Shown: positions 17,655 through 28,528, counted from the stretch's first letter. The stretch: 64,000 nt of DNA from Chitinophagaceae bacterium (GCA_947452965.1 CANGEW010000001.1:124001-188000); one strand, 5' to 3'. Program-made: numbers and translations. The notes: generated from the sequence alone by a model not told the origin.

Positions 17655-19505
17655 ATGAGTCAGTCACAAGAAGTACTTCAGGAAGTTGTAATCAAGTTTG
17701 CCGGCGATAGTGGCGATGGAATGCAATTAACCGGCAGTCAGTTCACAACAAATTCTGCTTTATTAGGGCTTGACTTAGCTACTTTTCCTGACTTTCCTGC
17801 CGAAATACGTGCTCCAATTGGTACTTTACCAGGTGTAAGCGGTTTTCAATTAAGGTTTAGCAGTGATAGAATTTACACACCCGGCGATATTTGTGATGTA
17901 TTAGTAGCGATGAATGCTGCAGCATTAAAAGTAAATCTATCCGGATTAAAAAAAGGTGGTAAGATCATTGTGAATGTAGATGGATTTGATGCTAAAAATT
18001 TACGCTTGGCAAATTATGCAGAAGGTGTAAATCCCTTAGAAGATAATAGTCTGGATGGTTTTGAAGTCATCAAAATGGATGTTACCAAAATGACGAGAGA
18101 GGCCTTGAAAGACTTTACTATGGGAACCAAAGAGAAAGACAGGGCGAAAAATATGTTTGTTTTAGGGTTTTTGTATTGGATGTACAATCGTGACATGGAT
18201 AATACGATTACTTTTTTGAAAGAAAAATTCTCTAAGCGTCCTGATATTCTTGATAGTAATATCAAAGTATTACAAGCTGGATATAACTATGCAGATACTA
18301 CCGAAACATTTACCAGTAGATACTCTGTTGAAAAAGCAAAAATGCTACCTGGAGTATACCGCTCAATTATGGGCAATCAAGCTTTAGCCTTAGGGTTGAT
18401 TGCTGCCTCAGAAAAAAGCGGACTGAATTTATTTTTAGGTTCATACCCCATTACTCCCGCATCAGATATTCTTCATGAATTGAGTAAACATAAATCATTT
18501 GGGATTAAGACTTTTCAAGCAGAAGATGAAATAGCAGCTATAACTTCGGCTATTGGTGCCAGTTATGGAGGTTCTTTAGGTGTAACAACAACATCAGGAC
18601 CCGGAATGGCATTGAAAGCAGAAGCCATGGGATTGGCAGTAATGCTTGAATTGCCTTTGGTTATCTGTGATATACAACGTGGCGGACCAAGCACGGGCTT
18701 ACCAACCAAAACCGAACAATCAGATTTATTACAAGCGTATTATGGCAGAAATGGAGAATGTCCTATGCCTGTGATTGCGACATCTACCCCTAGCGATTGT
18801 TTTGATGTGGCCTTTGAAGCAGTAAAATTGGCTGTTCAACATATGACGCCCGTTATTTTATTAAGTGATGGATACATTGCCAATGGCGCAGAACCTTGGA
18901 GGTTTCCGCAAGCAGAAGATTTAAAAAATATTGAAGTTCGTTTCAAAACCACATTGAATAGCAACGAAGAAAAATATATGCCTTACAGTCGTGATGAAAA
19001 ACTAGCAAGACCATGGGTGGTTCCTGGAACTGCAGGATTTGAGCATAGAATTGGTGGACTAGAAAAGCAAAATATTACTGGTAATATTAGTTACGATCCA
19101 GAAAACCATCAAACGATGGTAAAAATCCGACAAGAAAAAGTGGATAGAATTTCAAAATATATCCCTTTACAAACAATAGACTCCGGTCCAACCAAAGGAA
19201 AAGTATTAGTAATTGGTTGGGGTAGTACGTATGGGGCCATTAAAAGCGCTTGTTTAGCATTACAAGAAAAAGGTCATGCTGTTGCTCATGCTCATATTCG
19301 CTACATAAGGCCATTCCCGGAAAATCTAGGAGAAATCATTTCTAATTATGACCATGTATTAATTCCAGAAATAAATAATGGGCAGCTAATAAAAATTATC
19401 CGAGATATTTATTTAGTTGACGCGAAAGGTTACAACAAAATCATGGGAGTGCCGATCACAAAAGCTGAATTAATTCAAGAAATTGAAAAAATCTTACAGA
19501 GTTAG
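17655..19505 (+). CDS. korA: 2-oxoglutarate/2-oxoacid:ferredoxin oxidoreductase, fused gamma-alpha subunit
   Basis: Subunit of a CoA-dependent 2-oxoacid:acceptor oxidoreductase, most likely 2-oxoglutarate. Residues about 10-190 are the gamma domain (FAGDSGDGMQLTGSQFT, FPAEIRAPIGTLPGVSGFQ). From about 230 comes the alpha pyrimidine-binding domain (GSYPITPASDILHELSKH, ITSAIGASYGG, RGGPSTGLPTKTEQSDL). 616 aa is the usual length of the Bacteroidota fused form. The start is ATG 17655, one codon after the TTG in the ORF track. The beta (TPP-binding) subunit gene usually follows; here a convergent DUF6089 gene follows instead. Confidence 0.9.
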   Translation: MSQSQEVLQEVVIKFAGDSGDGMQLTGSQFTTNSALLGLDLATFPDFPAEIRAPIGTLPGVSGFQLRFSSDRIYTPGDICDVLVAMNAAALKVNLSGLKKGGKIIVNVDGFDAKNLRLANYAEGVNPLEDNSLDGFEVIKMDVTKMTREALKDFTMGTKEKDRAKNMFVLGFLYWMYNRDMDNTITFLKEKFSKRPDILDSNIKVLQAGYNYADTTETFTSRYSVEKAKMLPGVYRSIMGNQALALGLIAASEKSGLNLFLGSYPITPASDILHELSKHKSFGIKTFQAEDEIAAITSAIGASYGGSLGVTTTSGPGMALKAEAMGLAVMLELPLVICDIQRGGPSTGLPTKTEQSDLLQAYYGRNGECPMPVIATSTPSDCFDVAFEAVKLAVQHMTPVILLSDGYIANGAEPWRFPQAEDLKNIEVRFKTTLNSNEEKYMPYSRDEKLARPWVVPGTAGFEHRIGGLEKQNITGNISYDPENHQTMVKIRQEKVDRISKYIPLQTIDSGPTKGKVLVIGWGSTYGAIKSACLALQEKGHAVAHAHIRYIRPFPENLGEIISNYDHVLIPEINNGQLIKIIRDIYLVDAKGYNKIMGVPITKAELIQEIEKILQS

Positions 19506-19519
19506 AAAGAAAAAATAAT

Positions 19520-20479
19520 TTAATTGATTCTTTGAGCGCCTAACATGATACCTACTTTTAAATTAAAAGTAAAATAACTATCGTTGTTAGTAGGGTCGCC
19601 TCTTTTTCTACCTGGAACATATGGAGCGTTGGCAGGATCTCCAACATAATTATAGCCTAAATCCCTATTATTTAATTGTTGAGCATTATTTAAATCTCTT
19701 GCACTCAAATACTTGTTAAAAAGACTTGGGTCTATATAATTAGTGCTTACATCATCTAAGTAATCTGTATCAAGAAAACGATAGGCAAATTCAGCACGTA
19801 CTTTAATCATGGGAGATATTTCATATAACACTCCTAATCCGACTGGGTAACATACTTGACTTAAAGAATATTCTTTTCTATCAGGGTATTCTGAAAAGCC
19901 TTGCCCTTCTGTATGTAATGGTTGAAGATCTACTACATCACCTGCATTGTTTGTGGTTTGTGGATTAAAAGAAAAATAGCCAACTCCTGCCATAAGATAC
20001 GGAGAAAAACGTGGAGGGTCCATATCTTTTTCTCTCCAATTAATGAAAGCATTTAACGGATGAAATTCTGCAATGAGAGCGTACTCATTTATCTCGGATT
20101 GAAAACTTAAATTTCTATCTTTTCTGGCAACTGCTATATCTGGAAAATTAACACCAGACAATTGATCATCACTTGCAGATACATTTCCGAATGTTGCTTC
20201 TAATCTTGCTCCAACAATACCTTTGTACGTTACATTAAAATAAGCTCCAAAATTTGAATGAGTAGTTCCTATAATAAAATCTTTTGTGAATTTTCCTCCC
20301 ACACCTGGCTTGCCTCCTAGATCTGTCATACAATTTATGGCACCAAAAGAAGCCCCCAATTCATATGTGAAATCGTTGTAATAGTAGTTGTCATTTAAAA
20401 AATAATACTGAGCAGTAGCTTTGTTGGATGTTGTTAATACAATCAAACAAGATGCTATGAATACAAGAGTCTTTTTCAT
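19520..20479 (-). CDS. DUF6089 outer-membrane beta-barrel protein
   Basis: 319 aa with a signal peptide (MKKTLVFIASCLIVLTTSNKATAQ). The mature part alternates short amphipathic strands and ends in the FTFNLKVGIMLG strand typical of outer-membrane barrels. The YELGASFGAINCMTDLGG start matches the DUF6089 pattern. Function unknown; integral outer-membrane or secreted barrel. Two Cys residues (INCMTDL, QVCYPVG) might form a disulfide. It is convergent with korA and downstream of nth. Confidence 0.78.
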   Translation of the reverse strand: MKKTLVFIASCLIVLTTSNKATAQYYFLNDNYYYNDFTYELGASFGAINCMTDLGGKPGVGGKFTKDFIIGTTHSNFGAYFNVTYKGIVGARLEATFGNVSASDDQLSGVNFPDIAVARKDRNLSFQSEINEYALIAEFHPLNAFINWREKDMDPPRFSPYLMAGVGYFSFNPQTTNNAGDVVDLQPLHTEGQGFSEYPDRKEYSLSQVCYPVGLGVLYEISPMIKVRAEFAYRFLDTDYLDDVSTNYIDPSLFNKYLSARDLNNAQQLNNRDLGYNYVGDPANAPYVPGRKRGDPTNNDSYFTFNLKVGIMLGAQRIN

Positions 20480-20530
20480 TTTATTCTTTTCTTAATTTTC
20501 CTTCCTGCTCATAAAAAGCTAAAACAGGAA

Positions 20531-21220
20531 CTACAAATTAACCGATTTTTTCTGTAATTTCTTTTTCTGTTGGTTGTTTTCTTTAAAAAAAACACAAACT
20601 TTAGAAATTTTACAATCTTGGCATTTGGGATTCCTTGCTATGCAAATATATCTACCATGTAAAATCAGCCAATGATGGGCTTTATGTATCAATGATTTTG
20701 GAAAATAACGTATTAATTGTTTTTCGGCTTCAAGTGGTGTTTTCGCCCTTGTGGTAAGGCCAATTCTAGCACTCACTCTAAAAACATGCGTATCAACCGC
20801 CATGTTAGGCTGATGATCAATCACAGAGGTGATCACATTTGCAGTTTTTCTACCCACACCAGGCAATTGAACCAACTCATCGACTGTTAAAGGTACTTCA
20901 GCATTAAACTTTTGTAACAACATTTGAGCCGTACCGATTAAATGCTTGGTTTTATTAGTTGGATAAGAAATACTTTTTACAAGCTCAAATAGGTCCTCAA
21001 AAGAGGCTTGACTCATAGCCAATGGGGTTGGAAATTTCTTAAAAATTGCCGGAGTAGTCATATTAACTCGCTTATCTGTGCATTGAGCGGATAGTATTAC
21101 CGCAACCAATAACTGAAAAGGCGTTTCATAGGTTAGTTCAGTCTCTGCCTCGGGCATATGTTCATTGAAATAATCAATTACAAATTGATAGCGGTCTTTT
21201 TTTTTAATAAGAGATGTCAT
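20531..21220 (-). CDS. nth: Endonuclease III (DNA glycosylase/AP lyase)
   Basis: Removes oxidised pyrimidines in base excision repair. The helix-hairpin-helix LVQLPGVGRKTANVI supplies the catalytic Lys, and AVDTHVFRVSARIGL the catalytic Asp. The C-terminal [4Fe-4S] pattern C-x6-C-x2-C-x5-C is complete (CIARNPKCQDCKISKVC). A short basic tail follows. 229 aa, standard length with a slightly extended C-terminus. Confidence 0.95.
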   Translation of the reverse strand: MTSLIKKKDRYQFVIDYFNEHMPEAETELTYETPFQLLVAVILSAQCTDKRVNMTTPAIFKKFPTPLAMSQASFEDLFELVKSISYPTNKTKHLIGTAQMLLQKFNAEVPLTVDELVQLPGVGRKTANVITSVIDHQPNMAVDTHVFRVSARIGLTTRAKTPLEAEKQLIRYFPKSLIHKAHHWLILHGRYICIARNPKCQDCKISKVCVFFKENNQQKKKLQKKSVNL

Positions 21221-21286
21221 ATATGAAAAATCCGCTTCATTTGATCGAAACGGATAGGACTTTAATTGATTTTAGTAAATTTATTA

Positions 21287-21505
21287 TTAGTTTGTAGCGG
21301 CTGCATACGACAAAATATTTTTTATCGATTGTTCATTAGGCGAATATTCTATGGTATTAAGTTCTTGAATCGTTGATTGTAAATGTTCATATTCTATTCT
21401 GATATTCCAATCTTCACTTATTTTTTGCTTTACGATTGCCGACTCTGTTTCACTTAGTTCATTATAGATAAAAGCAATCAGCTGTTCTGATGAAATTTGT
21501 TGCAT
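21287..21505 (-). CDS. Small conserved protein, anti-sigma-factor-like N-terminal region
   Basis: 72 aa, soluble and acidic. The sequence begins SSEQLIAFIYNELSETESAIV, which resembles the N-terminal helices of Bacteroidota anti-sigma factors (the zinc-less type), but no membrane span follows and no sigma-factor gene is adjacent. It has an ATG start and lies 66 bases upstream of nth on the same strand. It could be a free-standing regulatory peptide or a remnant; function unknown. Confidence 0.6.
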   Translation of the reverse strand: MQQISSEQLIAFIYNELSETESAIVKQKISEDWNIRIEYEHLQSTIQELNTIEYSPNEQSIKNILSYAAATN

Positions 21506-21589
21506 GAAAAATATCCATTTTGTTGTAAATTAATCCAATCCGCCTTAAAAACGTACTTTCTTGTTGTTTATTGTGAACAAGAACAAATA

Positions 21590-21877
21590 TTATGGTGTTT
21601 TCACAATAAAAACCTCCTCATTATCTTTTTTCATCATATATTTTTCCCTTGCATAAAGTTCGATAGTGGAGGCACTTGACTTTAATAATGACAATTCCTT
21701 ATTTGTTTCTGCAATTTTTTGACTCAACTCTGCTTCGCTTTTCTGTAAATTCTTCAATTTCTCCTTTTTTACAGATAGACTGCTCCAATCTTTAGGGTCA
21801 AAACAGGCCATCCAAACTAAGAAAAACATACCTGCAATCAAGTACTTGTTTTGTAGTATTTTTTTTACTTTCCTCAT
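21590..21877 (-). CDS. ftsB: Septum formation initiator, FtsB/DivIC family
   Basis: 95-aa bitopic division protein: a short basic N-terminus, one membrane span (about residues 12-26), then a coiled coil (KKEKLKNLQKSEAELSQKIAETN) and the FtsB-type ending ELYAREKYMMKKDNEEVFIV. It acts in the divisome with FtsL/FtsQ-like partners. The gene follows eno on the same strand, the eno-ftsB linkage also found in proteobacteria. Confidence 0.88.
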   Translation of the reverse strand: MRKVKKILQNKYLIAGMFFLVWMACFDPKDWSSLSVKKEKLKNLQKSEAELSQKIAETNKELSLLKSSASTIELYAREKYMMKKDNEEVFIVKTP

Positions 21878-21916
21878 GCTTACAATTTTAACTATTTAAG
21901 GAAGATATTCATAAAG

Positions 21917-23215
<1,299 letters not shown>

Positions 23216-23279
23216 TTAATTATTTGAATATAAGTGTAAAGATAATTATTATAATCTAGTCTGTTTTATGTTTAAAAAA

Positions 23280-24185
23280 TTAATGTGTGAGCGATTTAAA
23301 AATATGCTCCAAATTTTGATGATGGCTTTGCAACGAAACAATATCTAATTTCTCTTTTAAACTCAATGAGAGTAATTCTCTTTTAATGTTATCCGGATGG
23401 TTTGTTGTAATATGAAAAGTATACTCATTGACTTCATCTAACTGCAATACATCTTCTATTTCTGTAATCTTTTTGACATCGATTTTTTGTTTAAAGGAAA
23501 CTTGCACCAAATGATGATTATTTTTGTTTTTTTGTAGTTCTTGCAAAGTAGCATTGGCAACAATTGACCCCTTGTTAATAATGATTACTCTATCACAAAT
23601 CGCTTCTACTTCTTGCATGATATGTGTTGAAAATAAAATCGTTTTTTCTTTTCCGAGTTTTTTTATGATTTCCCTGATTTCAATAATTTGATTGGGATCA
23701 AGTCCAGTGGTCGGTTCATCTAAAATCAAAACTTCTGGATTATGCAGCAAGGCGGCCGCTAAGCCCACTCTCTGTTTGTAACCCTTGCTCAACTCGCCAA
23801 TTTTTTTATTGGCTTCGCTTGATAATCCTATTAATGCAATGGTACTTTCTATTTTTTGATATTTGTTTTCTATATCATATACCCCGGCTCTAAATAATAA
23901 ATACTCCCTAACAAACATGTCGTAATACAATGGGTTAGATTCTGGCAAATAGCCGATTTTTTGCTTGCTGACAATATTATTAGGTGACACCTGAATACCC
24001 CCTACAAGAATTTCGCCCGAGTCAGAGGAAAGGTATCCTGTAATCATTTTCATGGTGGTAGACTTACCAGCACCATTGGGACCTAAAAAACCGACAATTT
24101 CTCCTTTGTGTAATTCAAAAGAAATATCATCGACTGCTTTTTGGGCGCCATATTTTTTAGAAAGATGAGAAACAATTATTGACAC
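23280..24185 (-). CDS. gldA: ABC transporter ATP-binding protein, GldA-like
   Basis: 301-aa ATPase with Walker A GPNGAGKST (about residues 36-44), signature LSKGYKQR, Walker B VLILDEPTTGLD and H-loop FSTHIMQEV. The C-terminal extension of about 80 residues and overall pattern match GldA, the ATPase of the GldAFG transporter linked to gliding and type IX secretion. No gldF or gldG is adjacent, so another drug or lipid exporter ATPase is possible. The start is GTG, preceded by a purine-rich AGAAGA. Confidence 0.8.
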   Translation of the reverse strand: MSIIVSHLSKKYGAQKAVDDISFELHKGEIVGFLGPNGAGKSTTMKMITGYLSSDSGEILVGGIQVSPNNIVSKQKIGYLPESNPLYYDMFVREYLLFRAGVYDIENKYQKIESTIALIGLSSEANKKIGELSKGYKQRVGLAAALLHNPEVLILDEPTTGLDPNQIIEIREIIKKLGKEKTILFSTHIMQEVEAICDRVIIINKGSIVANATLQELQKNKNNHHLVQVSFKQKIDVKKITEIEDVLQLDEVNEYTFHITTNHPDNIKRELLSLSLKEKLDIVSLQSHHQNLEHIFKSLTH

Positions 24186-24236
24186 TCTTCTATTATTTTA
24201 CTTCAATTCCATATTACGAATGGAGTTCTAAATAAA

Positions 24237-25562
24237 TTATGGTTTGTTTGGGGGCTTTTGTCCTCCTCCCTGAGGTGGGCGTTGTGTTGAACGAGGCGGC
24301 TGCCCTTGTTGTGGACGGTTTCCCTGATTTTTACCCTGTTGCTGATTGGGCCCTCTGTTGTTATTTGGCCTAGCTGTTGGCTGAGGGGAGGGTTGGCCGC
24401 TATTACGAGGGCGATCCCCTGGTCTGCCCTGTTGACTCCTTTCTCTATCTCTTCTTTTACGCGTAGTCTTTTCAAGACTTTTTAAACTGATTTGTCCTAC
24501 TAAATCGGCATATTCAGGTTCTACTTCTTTAGGTTTATTTGTCGTTACTTCTACTGTTTCTAATTCTTCGGGGCGGATACCCTGTCTGTTTTGTGATTTA
24601 ATTCTTTTGACTGTTTCTATACTCAACGGATACTGTTTGTTACTATCGGGTAAGGTATACCACATTAAATTTTTGAAAATATCCTTCTTTACTAAAAAAG
24701 CTCTTCCTTTTGCTACCTCTAAGCTATCTGCATCTGTAGGGAAAAATTGCAACGCATCCATATAAGTGTCTAATTCATAATTCAAGCAACATTTCAGTCT
24801 TCCGCACTGCCCACTTAATTTGGTTTGATTGATACTTAAATTTTGATACCTAGCGGCGTTCGTGTTTACGCTTTTGAAATCTGTAAGCCAGGTACTACAG
24901 CACAACTCTCTCCCGCAACTACCAATACCTCCTACCTTTCCGGCCTCTTGTCTAGCGCCTATTTGACGCATTTCAACCTTAACCTTGAACTCTGCTGCAT
25001 ATAATTTTATCAATTCTCTAAAATCTACTCTATCGTCAGCTATATAAAAATAAGTGGCCTTTCTTCCGTCTGCTTGAATTTCAACCTCAGCCATTTTTAA
25101 CTCAAGTTTCAATTGGCGAGCAATGGCACGACTTCTAATCAACATATGCGCCTCTTTATTCTTTGATTCGATCATTTTAGCAACATCTTGTTCGGTTGCT
25201 CTTCGTAACACCTTTTTTATTTCAGGACTTTTTTCGTCGATCTTATTTTTCTTTAATTGCAGTCTTACCAATTCGCCTGTTAAATTAACCATTCCAACAT
25301 CAAATCCGTTTACACCTTCTACTGCCACCATTTCTCCTTTGCCATAATAATGCAAAGTTGTGTTTTTAAAATAATCTTTTCTGCTTCCATTGTTAAATGA
25401 AATCTCAACAATCCTGCAATTGCTTTCAGGATCACTTAAGGGTAAATTTGCAAGCCAATCATGTACATTCATCCTATTACAACCGCCGCTAGAACAATTG
25501 CCATGACTTTGACAGCCACTTACTTTACCATCTTTACTAGTTCCACAGCTTCCACAGCCCAT
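24237..25562 (-). CDS. ricT: PSP1/RicT-family iron-sulfur regulatory protein with low-complexity tail
   Basis: 441 aa. The N-terminus is cysteine-rich (MGCGSCGTS... CQSHGNCSSGGC). The PSP1 C-terminal domain follows, with the diagnostic GSCGRELCCSTW and GQCGRLKCCLNYE, whose cysteines bind iron-sulfur in Bacillus RicT/YaaT. RicT-type proteins act with RNase Y in mRNA maturation; partners are not here. From about residue 355 the tail is Gln/Pro/Gly/Arg-rich and disordered. It lies just downstream of holB, a linkage common across Bacteroidota and Firmicutes. Confidence 0.87.
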   Translation of the reverse strand: MGCGSCGTSKDGKVSGCQSHGNCSSGGCNRMNVHDWLANLPLSDPESNCRIVEISFNNGSRKDYFKNTTLHYYGKGEMVAVEGVNGFDVGMVNLTGELVRLQLKKNKIDEKSPEIKKVLRRATEQDVAKMIESKNKEAHMLIRSRAIARQLKLELKMAEVEIQADGRKATYFYIADDRVDFRELIKLYAAEFKVKVEMRQIGARQEAGKVGGIGSCGRELCCSTWLTDFKSVNTNAARYQNLSINQTKLSGQCGRLKCCLNYELDTYMDALQFFPTDADSLEVAKGRAFLVKKDIFKNLMWYTLPDSNKQYPLSIETVKRIKSQNRQGIRPEELETVEVTTNKPKEVEPEYADLVGQISLKSLEKTTRKRRDRERSQQGRPGDRPRNSGQPSPQPTARPNNNRGPNQQQGKNQGNRPQQGQPPRSTQRPPQGGGQKPPNKP

Positions 25563-25617
25563 ATATATAATTTTTTACACCTGATTAAAAATATCCACCG
25601 CACAAGATTAAAAAACA

Positions 25618-26850
25618 CTACGATACCAAAATTACTGATTTGTTGCTAATTATATGATATAACTTAATCGTTAATGCATGAAACAAGATTTTAGCATTAG
25701 CATTTCGCTCAATATGATAAGTAGCTGTGTCTAATTCTTTTACTATCGCTTCTTGTTGCGAAAAATCACATAACCTATTGAATCTAATGGCAAAATCTAT
25801 AAAACTTTGCTGTCCTTCTTTCATTGCGTTGCTAGAATTATGGCCTAAAGCCCCAATCGTTCTGATTCTAATAGCATACTCCAATAATTGGGTAAAGTAT
25901 TTTAGAAATTGTTTTTGTTTTTCTCTACCAATTTTACTGATGTCTTCAATCCATTTTACTTGAGCCACAGGGCCCGATTTTATAATAGAATTAAGCCAAT
26001 CCCTTAACATTACCTCCCAATTATCTTCAACTTGTTGTAAATATTCCATTGCCTCTCTGTAATTACCATCGCATAAGATAGCAATTGACTGGGCAATATC
26101 ATTACTCAATCCATGTTTATGTATCAATTGCTGAACAATATCTTGTTGATGCAACAAAGGAATTTTCACTAATTGTGTTCGTGATAAGATTGTAGGTAAA
26201 ATCAATTGTTGATTTTCGGCAACAAAAATAAAAAGCGTATTGGGAGGAGGCTCTTCGATTAGTTTCAATAATTTGTTCCCTTCTTTTCCCAAGAACTCAG
26301 GCATCCACATAATCAGAATTTTATACCCCGCCTCAAAACTTTTTAAACTTAGTTTTCTATTGATTTCATCACATTCTTTTGCGCTTATATTTCCTTGTTT
26401 GTTTTCGGCATTGATAAATTGTAACCATTCATACGAATTGCCGTAAGGATTTTGTAAAATATATTCACGCCATTCTATTGCAAAATCTGAACTATAAGGA
26501 GCATCATCTGATTTTTTTTTGATTGCCGGATAAGAGTAATGAATATCAGGATGAATCAGTTTAGAAGCTTTTAAGCAAGCAGGGCAAGTTCCGCAAGAAT
26601 CATTTAAATCTATAGGATTTGACACTGATGGAGCGTCTTCACCAAACAAAGAAGCGGATGTATGGGATTGATTTGATTTTCCATTTACCTGTTCGCAAAC
26701 AATAAACTGACTAAACGCACGCGCTAAGGATAAGCCCCCCACACCTTCTCTAGCTAAAAACAACAAAGCATGACTCAGCCTGTTTTGCTGATACATGTTT
26801 ACCAAGTGTTGCTTAGTAGCTTCCTGACCTATGATATCTTTAAATTGCAC
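25618..26850 (-). CDS. holB: DNA polymerase III subunit delta'
   Basis: Clamp-loader subunit. The N-terminus FKDIIGQEATKQHLVNMYQQ and the zinc-type CGTCPACLKASKLIHPDIHY are typical. The Walker A position reads REGVGGLSLA, lacking the catalytic lysine, as expected for a delta' that does not hydrolyse ATP. SRTQLVKIP carries the sensor-like SRT. A roughly 30-residue polar insert (around residues 54-82) precedes the zinc module, giving 410 aa. GTG start (VQFKDI). The twin palindromes lie 65 and 175 bases upstream. Confidence 0.9.
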   Translation of the reverse strand: MQFKDIIGQEATKQHLVNMYQQNRLSHALLFLAREGVGGLSLARAFSQFIVCEQVNGKSNQSHTSASLFGEDAPSVSNPIDLNDSCGTCPACLKASKLIHPDIHYSYPAIKKKSDDAPYSSDFAIEWREYILQNPYGNSYEWLQFINAENKQGNISAKECDEINRKLSLKSFEAGYKILIMWMPEFLGKEGNKLLKLIEEPPPNTLFIFVAENQQLILPTILSRTQLVKIPLLHQQDIVQQLIHKHGLSNDIAQSIAILCDGNYREAMEYLQQVEDNWEVMLRDWLNSIIKSGPVAQVKWIEDISKIGREKQKQFLKYFTQLLEYAIRIRTIGALGHNSSNAMKEGQQSFIDFAIRFNRLCDFSQQEAIVKELDTATYHIERNANAKILFHALTIKLYHIISNKSVILVS

Positions 26851-26911
26851 AATGCAAAATAATACAATTTAGATCGATAATGAAGATAGGGTCAAAAGAA
26901 GTATCAATTTA

Positions 26912-26930
26912 TGTGCGTGTCGACACGAAA
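26912..26930. repeat. 19-bp direct repeat copy 1 with 12-bp palindrome
   Basis: tgtgcgtgtcgacacgaaa, containing the perfect palindrome CGTGTCGACACG (26916-26927). An identical 19-mer recurs 109 bases away. It is GC-rich in a very AT-rich gap. Position relative to holB (start codon 26850) fits an operator or protein-binding site. Confidence 0.85.
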
Positions 26931-27020
26931 CTTTCCGATTTATCGCAATGCAAAAGAGGCTTGTCGTTTATATCTTATAGAAAATATTCCATAACTTTTA
27001 GTAAAAACATATTGTTGATG

Positions 27021-27039
27021 TGTGCGTGTCGACACGAAA
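27021..27039. repeat. 19-bp direct repeat copy 2 with 12-bp palindrome
   Basis: Identical to the copy at 26912-26930; the palindrome is at 27025-27036. Between the copies there is only AT-rich sequence with no ORF I can support. The gap 26851-27127 lies between the lipoprotein stop and the holB start, both on the minus strand. Confidence 0.85.
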
Positions 27040-27127
27040 TGTAAAAACCTAGATATAAGGATTGCAGTATGCGAAAATTTATCCAAATGTGAAAAGTCAA
27101 AAGAATAATCAATGTACTATTAGAAAA

Positions 27128-28528
27128 TCAATTGATTTTATAACAGCCAATATCAATGTTAGAACCTCTAAGATTGTTATCCAAATCAAACTCCATGCTT
27201 GTAGGAATATTTTTTCCATGAGATACAGCTGGAGAAGACAAATCTGTTATTCTGAAATCAAATACATTGTTTGAAGCATCAATATTATTAAACAATGGAG
27301 CATTATATTGCGAATACATTCCATTTGTAACATTAGCGATAGATGTAATTCCTTTATAAATACAAGAATCAAATGCATACACAAATGGAGTAGTAGATTT
27401 TGCATCCATAAAAATCTCATCGTCTATCCCGCCCCCTTCACCCCAAATAATACAATTATTAAATTGAACATTCAATGCGTTGGTTATTTGGTCATTTGTT
27501 GGATGGTAGTTTCTGATCTGAACGGCTGGTATAGTATGTGCAATAAATTTTGATGAAACACTTACAATGGTGCAATTTGTGAAATCATAAATACCTCCTT
27601 TCTCTATATTTAATCCTTTGCCACAATTGCTGATTAAACTATTGTCCATTTTTACATTCGCATGCTTCAAATAAAGTCCGCCGCTTAATGCATTATCGAT
27701 AACGGTTTGATGTATTGACAAAACAGTGTCATTAACGTTTGTAGAATCATTTACCGTAATGCCATAATCGGCATTCTTTATTACAGCAAATCTGATATCG
27801 TTATTCTTGCTGTTTTTTTGAAAAAAAATTCCTGGCCAACTCGCTGGTAAATCTTTATAATAGTAATCCAGCCTATCACCAGAAAAAACCACTTCGCTGT
27901 CTTTTTGACCTTCTACTTTCAAAGTCCCATCTACCAATATCGGTGCAGTTGCATGAGCATATATTCTACAACCTTTTTGAATAGTTAAGGTTGCTCCGTT
28001 TTGAATTTGCAGGCTACCCAGTATCACATAGGGTAAGTCGTTAGTCCAAGTTGCTGCAGTATCCGTAATTATTTTGTCACGATAAAAATGAGCATTTTGA
28101 CCGTAGGCCTGTAATGCGACAAATTTTTCATTGCCGTTATAATTAATAACTATTTTATCATTTATAATAAAAGGAAGCGTGTCAGTCGATGGGTTGATAT
28201 TTACGCGCACAAATACATACATGCTATCATTAGGGGCCAACTCATAATCATTCACCTCGTTTGCAGGAACTCCGTTTACATTCATTTTAAATGGAGAAGA
28301 AAGTCCGCCCATAAGTTTAATACTTGACAATCTTATACTTTGGTCATTGTTATTATAGATTTTAAAAGATTGCGTTACAGATCCTATGGTTGTAAAAACA
28401 GTATCAAACTTTACAGTATCTGCACTAATGAATACTATAGCATCTGACGATGTGATAAAACTATCTTTTTTACAGGAGCTAATGGTGATAATTATAATCA
28501 GAAAAAAATATATCCATTTGTGTTTCAT
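27128..28528 (-). CDS. Lipoprotein with right-handed parallel beta-helix region
   Basis: 466-aa surface or periplasmic lipoprotein: the signal ends in TISSCKK (Cys about residue 19). The first part has an immunoglobulin-like stretch (VFTTIGSVTQSFKIYNNNDQSIRLSSI), similar to abnormal-spindle-like/DUF1573-type domains. From about residue 170 repeated short strands with Asn turns (GSLQIQNGATLTIQKGCRIYA, LKVEGQKDSEVVFSG, LYLKHANVKMDNSLISN) are typical of parallel beta-helix folds. No catalytic site seen. It follows comF on the same strand. Confidence 0.78.
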   Translation of the reverse strand: MKHKWIYFFLIIIITISSCKKDSFITSSDAIVFISADTVKFDTVFTTIGSVTQSFKIYNNNDQSIRLSSIKLMGGLSSPFKMNVNGVPANEVNDYELAPNDSMYVFVRVNINPSTDTLPFIINDKIVINYNGNEKFVALQAYGQNAHFYRDKIITDTAATWTNDLPYVILGSLQIQNGATLTIQKGCRIYAHATAPILVDGTLKVEGQKDSEVVFSGDRLDYYYKDLPASWPGIFFQKNSKNNDIRFAVIKNADYGITVNDSTNVNDTVLSIHQTVIDNALSGGLYLKHANVKMDNSLISNCGKGLNIEKGGIYDFTNCTIVSVSSKFIAHTIPAVQIRNYHPTNDQITNALNVQFNNCIIWGEGGGIDDEIFMDAKSTTPFVYAFDSCIYKGITSIANVTNGMYSQYNAPLFNNIDASNNVFDFRITDLSSPAVSHGKNIPTSMEFDLDNNLRGSNIDIGCYKIN

